Assembly: GCA_031423995.1 (NCBI GenBank)
Contig: JANPGO010000028.1
Location: 1 to 33,490, forward strand
DNA: 33,490 nt
Direction: 5' to 3'
Origin: STC-74 sp031423995
GTDB taxonomy: Bacteria; Patescibacteriota; Gracilibacteria; BD1-5; UBA2023
This document shows, in pieces, positions 1 to 8,004 of this stretch (positions are counted from its first letter, which is position 1; each line of letters begins with the position of its first letter). The position numbers were made by a program, and so were the translations under genes. The notes below the pieces were generated by a model. That model was not told the origin of the DNA. It made no database searches and saw only the letters and a program-made list of their open reading frames with translations.

Positions 1-271
1 GCTTTTAATTGACTGAATGCCTTCACCGGTATTTTCGGCTACCACGTATGCCCCCCTCAGAGAGCGGATCGATGTCCCCCCACAACAAGCCCGAGATGTC
101 CTCCTGAAGGTCTCACGTGAGAAATACACGAAGAAAAAAGAGTTCGTGGAGAAGAAGATATTCGAGTACGCTCGAAAAATATCAGATGATGAGAAGCTCT
201 ACAAGAAGGAACAGGAAGCCTACAAGGAGAAGATGAAGGAAGACAAGAAAAAGGAACGAGAAGAAAGATAG
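1..271 (+). CDS. C-terminal end of a VirD4/TraG-like secretion ATPase (partial)
   Basis: The reading frame is open from base 2, at the window edge, to TAG at 269-271, so only the last 89 residues are present. An in-frame TGA at 14-16 is read as Gly and gives LLIDGMPSPVFS. This resembles the C-terminus of the complete ATPase at 2090-4519, which has LSIDGQPSPGFS. Both then continue to a basic stretch with EFVEK (KKKEFVEKKI here, EREFVEKEI there). The tail after that is highly charged (Lys/Glu) and probably coiled coil. By this local resemblance I infer a paralogue of the downstream type IV coupling-protein-like ATPase. No catalytic motif lies inside the window, so the assignment rests on the paralogy alone. 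The small ATG ORF at 17 is just the part after the recoded TGA. Confidence 0.6.
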
Positions 272-354
272 TTTAAGATAAAACTTCTATCTACTCAAGA
301 AGATGGCTTCATCCTTAAGCTATGTTCTTTCAAGGAAGAAATTATATTTTCGTT

Positions 355-374
355 ATTCCTGCAAATGCAGGAAT
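355..374. repeat. Perfect 8-bp hairpin, REP-like
   Basis: ATTCCTGC and GCAGGAAT form a perfect 8-bp stem around an AAAT loop. It lies in the gap between two convergent reading frames, just past the stop of the minus-strand ORF at 387. There is no run of T on either side, so it is not a classical intrinsic terminator. It resembles the dispersed ATTCCTGC/GCAGGAAT hairpins seen in many bacterial genomes. Only one copy is in this window. Confidence 0.6.
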
Positions 375-386
375 CTCTATGATATG

Positions 387-923
387 CTAATCCCATCATA
401 CATCACAACTCTCACATACCACACTTCCAAGTACACTATTTACAGAACTGCCAAGTTTTTGAACTATTATACGAACTACCTTCTTTCATGGATGTGCATC
501 ACATTTGAGCATGCCATCAGTATGCACCTCCATTCTATGCAAGCACCCTCCTTGGCATCATGCAAATTCATAAGCATAACCTTCAAACTGATAGACTCTT
601 TCTGGAGGGAATTCTTCTATTTTTGGTGATTCGATAGCTTTTGTAACTAGAGAGGAATACCCACGAGCATGTTCTTTTGGACGCATATCCCGCGATCATC
701 TTCATTCCCTCTGAATTGTCATATGGTGCTCATACATTCCATCATCTCTTTCGAATGTCATCACTGAGAGCGCTGGAAGTGTTGAATCTTCTATAATCTC
801 AACAGAATCTGGAATAGGCTGATGTCGCATATAGATTTTTTTATGATAAGCTGAATAGTACTCTCTCTCTCTCTGTTTTGTCAAATATTTCCTCACTCAA
901 TATATATTTTGTCAATTGTACAT
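387..923 (-). CDS. Hypothetical small protein with a Cys-rich C-terminus
   Basis: When TGA is read as Gly the minus strand is open from ATG at 923 to TAG at 387 (178 aa), with in-frame TGAs at 702, 696, 558, 486 and 396. A GTG at 896 is an alternative start (169 aa); neither start has a Shine-Dalgarno sequence. The C-terminal half has scattered cysteines (GCQGGC, LKCDAHPGK, VCESC) that could form a metal-binding ribbon. I do not recognise the family. It is divergent from the pilin-like gene at 987 and may share its promoter region. The evidence is only the absence of TAA/TAG over about 540 bases and a protein-like composition, so the call is tentative. Confidence 0.4.
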
Positions 924-986
924 TACGCGAGAGATTGCATTTCTCTCGAGAATCTGTAGAGTAGAGCCAATCTAAATTTCCCTACT

Positions 987-1940
987 ATGAAACTTGTCGT
1001 CCTTCTCCTTACCTTCATCATGTCCTTCATCTTGATTCCCTCAACATGGGCACTGAATGAGAAGGATCTCAATGTCCGAAATATCAATGTCGGTTCCTCT
1101 GGCAATTCGAATACCGTCCTTGAGAACTTCATATCTCCCATTCGAGATTTTTTCTTCTCACCCTGTACTGATGCGAGTGGATGTATATCGAACGCCCTTG
1201 TTCAGATTGCCTTCCAGATCAAGAACTTCTTCGTCGGTGTCGCGGTGATCTTTCTCATCATTGCGATTATCAAACTCCTCTTCTCAAGTGCAGATGAAGA
1301 GCATGTGAAGAAGTGGCGAAACAATATTGTCTGGGTCACGGTCGGAATATTCTTCATGCAGATAGCCTTCTCTGTATGGAATGTCATGAACATCCGAGAT
1401 TCCAATGGGGTGATCGGTTCGATGCTCGGATGGCAGATCTGGGTCTATATCTTCTCACCGATAGTTGGACTCCTCCAGATGCTCGCCAGTATGGCGTTCA
1501 TCGGGATGATGATCTATGCGTTCTTCATCATCGTGAGCGGTGGCGGAGATGAAGAGAAAGCAAAAAAGGGAAAAAATATTGTTATTTATGCACTTTCAGG
1601 ATTTCTGCTCATACGTATTCCGCGGGCATTCATCTCGGCGATCTATGGCAGTCCGAATTGTAAAGAAACCGAATTTCTCTGGACGAGTAGCTGTGTGATC
1701 AAAGGGGCAGATTATCCCAAGGGTATTGGTGTGATCGGCAGTATATTCAACTACTTCAATACCTTTCTCGGGATCATCTGTGTGATTCTCATTATCTATG
1801 CAGGATTCCTCGTCTTCATGTCTGGGGGGGAAGAAGAGAAACTCAAGAAAGCAAAACATATCATCCTCTACATTGCCGTCGGACTCATCATCCTTGTTGC
1901 GAGCCATGCTATCTTCCGCTTCTTTATTATGAAGAATTAG
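987..1940 (+). CDS. Exported membrane protein with three TrbC/VirB2-like pilin units
   Basis: 317 aa with no in-frame TGA. Residues 1-22 are a Sec-type signal peptide (MKLVVLLLTFIMSF...TWA). Three similar units follow, each a hydrophobic helix, a short loop with acidic then basic residues, and a second hydrophobic helix. The loops read SSADEEHVKKW, SGGGDEEKAKKG and SGGEEEKLKKA. The helix-GGEEEK-KKAK-helix pattern is typical of TrbC/VirB2-like pilin subunits annotated in CPR genomes; three in one chain is unusual. Next door is a VirD4/TraG-like ATPase, so a role in a type IV secretion or conjugation-like apparatus is likely. All 25 glycines use GGN codons, unlike the neighbours, which suggests high expression. 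It could instead be a structural channel protein rather than a pilin. Confidence 0.8.
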   Translation: MKLVVLLLTFIMSFILIPSTWALNEKDLNVRNINVGSSGNSNTVLENFISPIRDFFFSPCTDASGCISNALVQIAFQIKNFFVGVAVIFLIIAIIKLLFSSADEEHVKKWRNNIVWVTVGIFFMQIAFSVWNVMNIRDSNGVIGSMLGWQIWVYIFSPIVGLLQMLASMAFIGMMIYAFFIIVSGGGDEEKAKKGKNIVIYALSGFLLIRIPRAFISAIYGSPNCKETEFLWTSSCVIKGADYPKGIGVIGSIFNYFNTFLGIICVILIIYAGFLVFMSGGEEEKLKKAKHIILYIAVGLIILVASHAIFRFFIMKN

Positions 1941-2054
1941 GAATTATTCATATTTTCTGTTTTGTTATCCACCGTAGCAGATCTCTTTCAATTTGATAGT
2001 ATGGAAGATTTCTCCCTGTAAATTTCCCTTCCTTCTGGGGGAGAATCGATTTTT

Positions 2055-2083
2055 TTGCCTTTTCTCTGCGTTTCAGATATACT
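2055..2083 (+). promoter_or_regulatory. Sigma70-like promoter for a leaderless mRNA
   Basis: TTGCCT at 2055-2060, a 17-base spacer, then TATACT at 2078-2083. The -10 box ends exactly six bases before the ATG at 2090, so the expected transcription start coincides with the start codon. Confidence 0.6.
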
Positions 2084-2089
2084 CAGGAT

Positions 2090-4519
2090 ATGACGTGGTC
2101 GGAAGGTATCTTCATCCTCATCATGACCGTGATCTGTATCACGATCGTGTATCTCTCATGGCGACGAAAAATCGCCTTCAAACGCTCACTTGAGATGAGT
2201 TTTTTGCGAGTAGTTATTGCCCGAAAGGATAGTGATCAGGATGAGAAAAAAGAGACCGTAAAAGACTTTCGAGAACAAATATCGATCATGGAACAGCTCC
2301 TCGCGAGTCTGAAGTCACTCTATGCGAGCACCCTGATGGGGTGGCTTTTTGGTCAGGAATATCTCTCCCTCGAATATGTAGCACACAAGCAAGAGATCTA
2401 TTTCTATATCGTCGTTCCGAAGCGGGCAAAGCTCCTCGTTGAGAAGCAGATTCTTGGATTCTATCCTGATGCCTTTATAGAGGAGACTCCAGAAGTCAAT
2501 ATTTTCGAGGATCGTTCCATCGTACGAGGAGAGATTATGAAGCTCAAAAAGTGACTCGAATATCCGATTCGTACCTACCAGAAGCTCGAGAGTGACTCGA
2601 TGAATGCAATCCTCTCGGCATTGGGAAAACTCCAAGAAGATGAATCCTGAGTCATCCAGATCCTTATGCGACCGGTTGATGACGACTGGCAAGAGAAAGT
2701 GAAGAAAGCAATCCGAAAATCCGAAAAAAAACAGAAGTGACATCATATATCCTACAATCCCCTCGAGTGGCTCGGGACACTGATCGAGCTCTTTACTCGC
2801 GATCCAAATGAGGAACAAAAGCATGAGGAGACTCCAGAAGATACAGAGCCAATGGACGAAGAAGGTCTCATGAAGGAGAAAGTGAAAAAGACAGGATATG
2901 CGGTGGTTATTCGCATCATCATGACAGGAAATGATGAATCAAGTGTCTACGCTGAGCTTCAGAATATTATTTCTGCCTTTTCTCAGTTTACCTCTCCGAC
3001 GTACAACCGATTCAAGCCTGTGAAACGTAAGTCACTCTCACTTCTAGTTCGACACTATATTTTTCGTCAGTTTGCCTGGTGGAATCGAGCGCCTGTAATG
3101 AACAGTGAGGAACTCGCGACGCTTTTTCATTTTCCCCACTCAAAGTATAACAAGCAACCGGAAATCCGTTGGCAGCGATTCAAGCTCATCAAGGCACCGA
3201 CCAATATTGCCAAAGAATGACTCTTTATCGGAACCAATGAGTTCCGAGGAGAGAAGAAATCCATCTATATTAAAAATGAGGACCGCTTTCGACACTTTTA
3301 CGTGATTGGACAGACAGGTACTGGTAAGTCTTCAATTCTCTCGGTGATGGCGCGACAAGATCTGAAGGCGAATCGTGGTATTGCGGTGCTTGATCCACAT
3401 GGAGATTTTGCTCAGTGACTCCTCGACTTCATCCCGAAAGACCGAGCCGATGACCTCGTCTACTTTGACCCATCTGATCTCTCTCGCCCAATGGGATTGA
3501 ATCTCCTCGAAGCGGGCAGTGAAGACGAGAAACAGATGGTGGTTGCAGATGCGACGAATATCATGATCAAACTCTTCGGAAATGAGATATTTGGTCCTCG
3601 TATTCAGGACTACTTCCGCAATGGATGTCTGACGCTCATGGATTATCCGCAGGGTGGTGCGATCACTGACCTCATACGACTCTTCACCGATGACAACTTC
3701 CAGCGCGAGCGACGTACGACCCTGAAGAACGCCGTCGTGAAGGCATGGTGGGACTATACCTATGCAAAAATGGGTGATCGTGAGAAGGGGGAGATCATCC
3801 CATACTTTGCTGCAAAATTCGGACAATTCATCACGAACACCCTGATGCGCAATATCGTCGGACAGACGAAGAGTGCCTTCAACATCACGGATATCATGAA
3901 CAATGAACAGATCCTTCTCGTTTCTCTCTCGAAGGGAATCCTCTGAGATCTGAACTCGAACCTTCTCGGTCTGATACTGGTATCCAAGATCCAGATGGGA
4001 GCGATGAAGCGTCAACAGATGGCGGCGAGTGAACGCAAGGATTTCTTCCTCTATATCGATGAATTCCAGAACTATGTGACGGACTCGATCGAATCGATCC
4101 TCTCTGAAGCTCGAAAATATCGACTCGGTCTTATCGTCGCACACCAGTACCTCGGACAACTCCAAAAATCAGATGCATTGACCAAGTCTCAGCTGAATCT
4201 CAAAGATGCGATATTCGGTAATGTGGGAACTATTATGACGTACAAGATTGGTCCAGAAGATGCGGAAGTCATGGAAAAACAATTTGCACCCGTATATTCG
4301 AACCAAGACTTCATCAATATGGACAAGTTCAAGGCAGCGATCAAACTCTCGATTGATGGACAGCCCAGTCCATGATTTTCCCTCAATGTACCACTCCCTT
4401 GGCTCGAAAAATGAGATCCCACCACAGGGAAGGCACTTCGTGAACTCTCGAGGCTCAAGTATGGACGTGAACGAGAGTTCGTCGAAAAGGAAATTATTTA
4501 TCGTATTGGTGCAACATAG
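2090..4519 (+). CDS. VirD4/TraG-like (HerA-FtsK superfamily) secretion ATPase
   Basis: 809 aa to TAG at 4517. Eight in-frame TGAs (2552, 2648, 2738, 3218, 3416, 3944, 4373, 4412) are read as Gly. Residues 5-22 form a membrane anchor (IFILIMTVICITIVYLSW). The Walker A motif GQTGTGKS is at 407-414, a HerA-type Walker B (IAVLDPHGDF) near 431-440, and the acidic motif FLYIDEFQNY near 652-661, followed by SEARKYRLGLIVAHQ. These features fit type IV secretion coupling-protein-like ATPases of the VirD4/TraG/TraD group, which bind and pump DNA at the inner membrane. The N-terminal 350 residues are of unknown fold. The C-terminus matches that of the truncated gene at 1-271, so the two are tandem paralogues flanking the pilin-like gene. 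The promoter just upstream implies a leaderless mRNA. Confidence 0.85.
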
Positions 4520-4524
4520 AATTT

Positions 4525-5484
4525 ATGATTCACAAGAAAACATTCATTACATCGATACTCATACTCCTCCTCTCTCCAGTGTCTCTCTGGGGCTCTGAAG
4601 TGTCCTGTAATAAAAGTGACTATGAGTGATGTTATAAAGGATACTGGGTGAATTACTGCAAAACTTCTGGTGACTGGAATGATAAGAAAAAATGAGTTGG
4701 CAATGTCACGGAAGAGTATGCACCCCTCGATGGCATGAAGCTCAACCAGAAGATCAGTTCGCTTATCAATAGTGAGAAAAACCCGAATGAACGATCTCGA
4801 CTCGAGAAGGACCTGGATCTGACTCGTATAGGAAACTTCGATGGATTCAAGTCCGTTGAGATTGCTCGCATCCAGTACCGTACTGACATGGATCGGATTT
4901 TTTCGTGCGCAGTGATCGCGTCTCGGATCGAGAAAACGAACAAAGTGATCGAACTCATATCAAAAGCTGGGTCAACTGACATCCAGAAAAAACTTCAAAA
5001 TGATATCAAAAAACTCGAGTGACTCAAGACTGCAAATTGTGGAGAGAATACTTCAGGTGACAAGATAACTGACTATCGAACTGCTGTCAGTGTGAGCGCT
5101 ACAACTGAGTATTGTATCTATCGAAATTACCTCGACTACCTTCAGGAAAACATATCCACTGATTATTCGAATGTGATCGACAAAGAACAAAAGATTGGCA
5201 CCCCCAGCTCAATAAGAGGGACAGGCGCAACAATTGCTTCAATGGCAAGTGATATGAGTCTGCGAGCACGTCAGATAGAGCGAGATATCACTCGTGCGAC
5301 TGATACTCTCCCGAAGGTTATTGTAGCATACCGCGAGATGGAGCGTACCTACCCAATCCATATAATGATGCTCATCATCTATGACGACTACCTGGAATTA
5401 CGGCAAAATCTCAATACCTATCTGAATGCCGTTTCTCAACTGTTTGAGAAGGCAAACAACGCACAAAGTGCAAATAATCAGTAA
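4525..5484 (+). CDS. Secreted hypothetical protein, type IV secretion block
   Basis: 319 aa, starting ATG at 4525, five bases after the stop of the ATPase gene, so almost certainly co-transcribed with it. An N-terminal signal peptide is clear (basic MIHKK, then a Leu/Ile-rich core to SLWGS). The mature part begins with a Cys-rich patch (VSCNKSDYEGCYKGYWVNYC) and continues as mostly helical, charged sequence with further scattered cysteines. In-frame TGAs at 4627, 4693 and 5020 are read as Gly. I do not recognise the family. From its position and export signal it may be a periplasmic or surface partner of the secretion apparatus; that is inference. Confidence 0.75.
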
Positions 5485-5500
5485 CTCGTTTAATGATCAT

Positions 5501-5535
5501 TTTGTCATCCTGAGTACAACGAAGGATCTGCTTTA
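5501..5535. repeat. Dispersed repeat, copy 1 (TCATCCTGAGT family)
   Basis: TTTGTCATCCTGAGTACAAC followed by GAAGGATCTG. It matches the copy at 7131-7165 apart from the middle (TACAAC against TGAAGC). The ends ATCCT and AGGAT are inverted complements, so the unit can fold into a small imperfect hairpin. It sits between convergent genes. Confidence 0.75.
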
Positions 5536-5632
5536 GTTATTGAGAAATCTATGATTTTGAGTAAAAACAATAGCTGAATTCAATAACCATAAGTTCCTGT
5601 TGGAGTAATCTTTCTCATGTTTTTCCTTGAAC

Positions 5633-5664
5633 AAAAAACTCCTCTCAATTGAGAGGAGTTTTTT
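5633..5664. terminator. Bidirectional intrinsic terminator after rpmE
   Basis: AAAAAACTCCTCTC, AATT, GAGAGGAGTTTTTT: a perfect stem with A-tract and T-tract on opposite sides, so it can work on both strands. It ends 4 bases before the rpmE stop codon on the minus strand. Confidence 0.85.
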
Positions 5665-5668
5665 GGAA

Positions 5669-5887
5669 TTACTTCTGGAGTGTTTCGGTCTTCTTCTGAC
5701 GTGCATAGAACTTGTCGACGGAACTCGTCTTGAGAAGAGTCTTCTTCCCTGTATAGAACGGATGACATTTCGAACATGTTTCCACACGGATGTCATCACC
5801 TTTGATCGTACTTCCCGTTTCGAAAGTATGTCCACAAGAACAGATGACTTTGACCTGCTTCCAGGCTGGATGAATATTTTTTTTCAT
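5669..5887 (-). CDS. rpmE: 50S ribosomal protein bL31
   Basis: 72 aa, ATG at 5887, TAA at 5669. The sequence is classic bL31: MKKNIHPAW at the start, CSCGHTF, then CSKCHPFYTGKK and VDKFYARQ. The CxC and CxxC pairs make it the zinc-binding (C+) form. It is a peripheral protein of the large ribosomal subunit near the central protuberance. No in-frame TGA is present. It is followed directly by a strong terminator and looks monocistronic. Confidence 0.95.
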   Translation of the reverse strand: MKKNIHPAWKQVKVICSCGHTFETGSTIKGDDIRVETCSKCHPFYTGKKTLLKTSSVDKFYARQKKTETLQK

Positions 5888-6100
5888 AAAAGAAAATGGT
5901 TAAGAGTGATTGTGATCGCTCAATTCTCTTTGACTAGTGTGTCTAGAAGAAAGGGTACGAAAACCTCCTTCTCATTTTTTATGGCGAATGAGAAAACCAT
6001 GAGAGCATTGAGAACTCAAGGCTATAATAGTTGTACTTACTATTTTTACCCTTCAACCCTGAATTACCCCCTATGAACTAATTCGTATTCGCTCCCTCAT

Positions 6101-6300
6101 CAAGAATTTTGAATTTTTCATCTTGAATTATTTTGTGGTGCCCAGGAAGAGACTTGAACTCTTACACCGTGAGGCAACGGCTTCTAAGACCGTCGTGTCT
6201 ACCAATTCCACCACCTGGGCGAAAACGAATTCAAGATTCAAAATGTAAAATTCAAAGCATTTGAATATATTTTGAACTTTTGATCTTGAATCTTGAATTA
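6101..6300. repeat. Inverted TTGAATT-rich repeats flanking tRNA-Leu
   Basis: On the left (6108-6130) the sequence runs TTTTGAATTTTTCATCTTGA. Right of tRNA-Leu (6227-6258) an inverted relative runs AATTCAAGATTCAAAATG, and a further direct copy with CTTGAATCTTGAATT lies at 6268-6300 just before tRNA-Tyr. The tRNA-Leu gene is thus bracketed by imperfect inverted repeats. No ORF is associated. Confidence 0.5.
6136..6220 (-). tRNA. tRNA-Leu (UAG)
   Basis: 85 nt including an encoded CCA. The acceptor stem pairs GCCCAGG with CCTGGGC, followed by A-CCA. The anticodon stem pairs ACGGT with GCCGT (loop CTTAGAA, anticodon TAG). The long variable arm expected of a class II tRNA is present, and the T arm contains GTTCAAGTC. 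Confidence 0.93.
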
Positions 6301-6303
6301 CTA

Positions 6304-6389
6304 TGGTGGGCCGGGTAGGGATCGAACCTACGAAGGCATAAGCCAAAGGATTTACAGTCCTCCCCATTTGACCACTCTGGAACCGACCC
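6304..6389 (-). tRNA. tRNA-Tyr (GUA)
   Basis: 86 nt including an encoded CCA. The acceptor GGGTCGG pairs with CCGGCCC with one G-T pair. The anticodon loop CTGTAAA sits between AGGA and TCCT and gives anticodon GTA. A long variable arm typical of bacterial tRNA-Tyr is present, and the T arm contains GTTCGATCC. Confidence 0.93.
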
Positions 6390-6422
6390 ATATGTTAAGG
6401 CGTACCTCGAATTTGACCGAAG

Positions 6423-6498
6423 TGGAGCCACCAATCAGACTTGAACTGATGACCGTCGGTTTACAAAACCGATGCTCTACCAACTGAGCTATGGTGGC
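6423..6498 (-). tRNA. tRNA-Thr (UGU)
   Basis: 76 nt including an encoded CCA. The acceptor GCCACCA pairs with TGGTGGC. The D arm is AGCTCAGTTGGTAGAGC. The anticodon loop TTTGTAA lies between TCGGT and ACCGA (anticodon TGT), and the T loop is GTTCAAGTC. It is probably the promoter-proximal gene of the Thr-Tyr-Leu tRNA cluster. Confidence 0.95.
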
Positions 6499-6543
6499 AA
6501 GTGTCCGCGATTGTATAAAAAAACATGCCACTGTCAAAATTTT

Positions 6544-6571
6544 TTGAGAGTTTTTTGCTTTTATGTATGAT
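6544..6571 (+). promoter_or_regulatory. Promoter for rlmH
   Basis: TTGAGA at 6544-6549, a 16-base spacer, then TATGAT at 6566-6571. It would start transcription near 6578, about 70 bases before the preferred rlmH start. It lies between the divergent tRNA cluster and rlmH. Confidence 0.5.
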
Positions 6572-6649
6572 AGTATGAGCTTTCCTAGTAATCAATCCTT
6601 GATTCCCCCCTTTCATATCCTACATATCGTACTTTCTCATACATTCATC

Positions 6650-7105
6650 ATGCTCACCATCCTCGCCGTCACCGATGGCTTCAAACATTTCTCCGACCCA
6701 ATCAATGAGTATGGTAAGCGTCTCCAAAAATCGATTATTTTGAAACCGATAAAGCCAATCTCACATACCAATCCAGAATATATCAGAATCAAGGAAACCC
6801 TCTCAATTATCGAGAATGTAAAAAAACTCCGTGGGAAGGTCATTCTCCTCGATGAACGAGGGAAGTGAATGGAAACCCGTGATTTTGCAGAAATGCTCAT
6901 AGAGGCAAAGAATACAAGTGAATCTCTGGTATTCGTGATCGGATGAAGCTATGGAGTCGATCTCGAGATTTTTTCCGAAATTCCTCATACGAAGTTGCGA
7001 ATCTCTGACTTCGTGATGCCACATGCACTTGCACTCCTCGTCCTCCTCGAGCAGATATACCGTGCGGGAGAAATAGAGAAATGAAGTGGATATCACCATG
7101 CATAG
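6650..7105 (+). CDS. rlmH: 23S rRNA (pseudouridine1915-N3)-methyltransferase RlmH
   Basis: 151 aa, the normal RlmH length, ending in TAG at 7103. It begins MLTILAVTDG; in-frame ATGs at 6563 and 6575 would add an N-terminal extension absent from the family. Conserved RlmH blocks are present: VILLDERGKG near residues 64-73, the SAM-binding VIGGSYGVD near 96-104, LRISDFVMPHALALLVLLEQIYRA near the end, and a terminal YHH. TGAs at 6866, 6944 and 7082 are read as Gly; the one at 6944 is the second Gly of the IGG motif. The enzyme methylates pseudouridine 1915 in helix 69 of 23S rRNA, acting on assembled ribosomes. It is a trefoil (SPOUT) methyltransferase. Confidence 0.93.
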
Positions 7106-7130
7106 GAAGTATTCGGCTAATAACTTATTT

Positions 7131-7165
7131 TTTGTCATCCTGAGTGAAGCGAAGGATCTGTTCTA
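7131..7165. repeat. Dispersed repeat, copy 2 (TCATCCTGAGT family)
   Basis: TTTGTCATCCTGAGTGAAGC followed by GAAGGATCTG. It has the same ends as the copy at 5501-5535 and the same orientation. It lies just after the rlmH stop codon, in intergenic sequence as the first copy does. Confidence 0.75.
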
Positions 7166-7221
7166 ATTTGTCTTTTATAGAAAATCATAAAAATATCCTT
7201 CATATTAATTTCCCAACCACA

Positions 7222-7505
7222 AAACACGAAAAGACCCACGACTGAGGGTACAGCGTGGGACTAAGGTTGGATGCCTTTGGTCACTCGCTGTGAGATCTTA
7301 AAAAAATGATCTCGGGAGGACACAAAAGGTCGGTTGTTGGGTACTTAACCCGAAGCAAATACATGCTTGCCCAACTGACCTTCCGTATGTTGATTTGAGA
7401 GGAATTACGAGCCTCTTGTTGCCCAGTGGCAACTCGCATACTTCCAATTTCCGGAGAAATGAGAACAATACGAGTTACCACCAGTGTTTTTTGATTCGAA
7501 TGTGT
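7222..7505 (-). ncRNA. Candidate structured RNA of unknown family
   Basis: No protein reading frame here looks convincing, but the region is dense in stems. These are GTTGCC-CAGT-GGCAAC (7418-7433, a perfect tetraloop hairpin); GGTC and GTTGGG at 7328-7341 pairing with CCCAAC and GACC at 7370-7380; GAGATC with GATCTC (7292-7313); and CCCACG with CGTGGG (7235-7259). On the minus strand that last hairpin is followed by TCTTTT, like an intrinsic terminator. A minus-strand TATACT box lies at 7509-7514, so a transcript of roughly 280 nt is plausible. I looked for signatures of RNase P RNA (GAGGAAAGUCC), tmRNA (tRNA-like end, tag) and SRP RNA (GGAAGCAGC) and saw none. Strand and ends are inferred. 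Confidence 0.4.
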
Positions 7506-8004
7506 ATCAGTATACAAGAATTTGCTCTTTTTGTATGGATATGAACATGTGATGAATCTTTGTTTTGGTATTGATTGCAGGAAGATCCTCGAAGAGAGGG
7601 TTCCTATTATCGGTCAGTCGGGTCTTGTTAAGGGTCATTCTCTTTCAAGAAGACATAGGCAGTATAGCAGGAATTCTGAAACCAAGCGAGGTGAAGTATC
7701 TTGTCATATATATTCAAAAGTGTTTCATATACATTTAAGTACTATCTTTTGGCTTACTGAAGAGGTTCAATAAGAATGAGTAATTTCGTACACTTATTGA
7801 ACCATTTCTGTATAAAATATGTGTATCTGTATAGTATCTGTGTACACAGTCTCTTGATCCTTATGCCGAAAATATCGTATTTACTACCAAGAAAATCTCA
7901 AAAAAAATCTCCTCATGAAGAGATCATGGGAAGACCACTATATATAGTGTTTCGTATATGTTTTTATTTTCCAAGGCATATTTTTAAGGGGATATACGTT
8001 ACTT
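7506..8004. other. Intergenic stretch without a convincing gene
   Basis: Between the candidate RNA and the rsmE stop I find no reading frame with recognisable protein features; TAA and TAG occur in all frames, and the ORFs at 7522-7773 and 7776-8087 look non-coding. The stretch contains a perfect 11-bp inverted repeat at 7764-7803, listed separately. It could hold another small RNA. Confidence 0.4.
7764..7803. repeat. Perfect 11-bp inverted repeat, 18-base loop
   Basis: GGTTCAATAAG at 7764-7774 and its exact complement CTTATTGAACC at 7793-7803. No T-run follows on either strand, so it is not an obvious terminator. It could be a protein-binding site or an RNA hairpin. Confidence 0.7.

Noticed and set aside
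303..629. 108-aa plus-strand ORF
   Set aside because: Composition is rich in Tyr, Ser, Leu and Cys with no domain pattern; the opposite strand has a longer code-25 frame covering it.
2552..4414. Many TGA interruptions read as pseudogenes or frameshifts
   Set aside because: All pieces are in one frame and the TGAs are consistent with Gly; no real frameshift was found in the ATPase, pepN or uvrA.
6575..6577. Leaderless ATG start for rlmH at 6575
   Set aside because: It would add 25 residues absent from RlmH proteins; the ATG at 6650 gives the family N-terminus.
7418..7433. Cobalamin-riboswitch-like GCCACTG string on the minus strand
   Set aside because: It is just part of a perfect small hairpin, and no B12-box or other riboswitch core is present.
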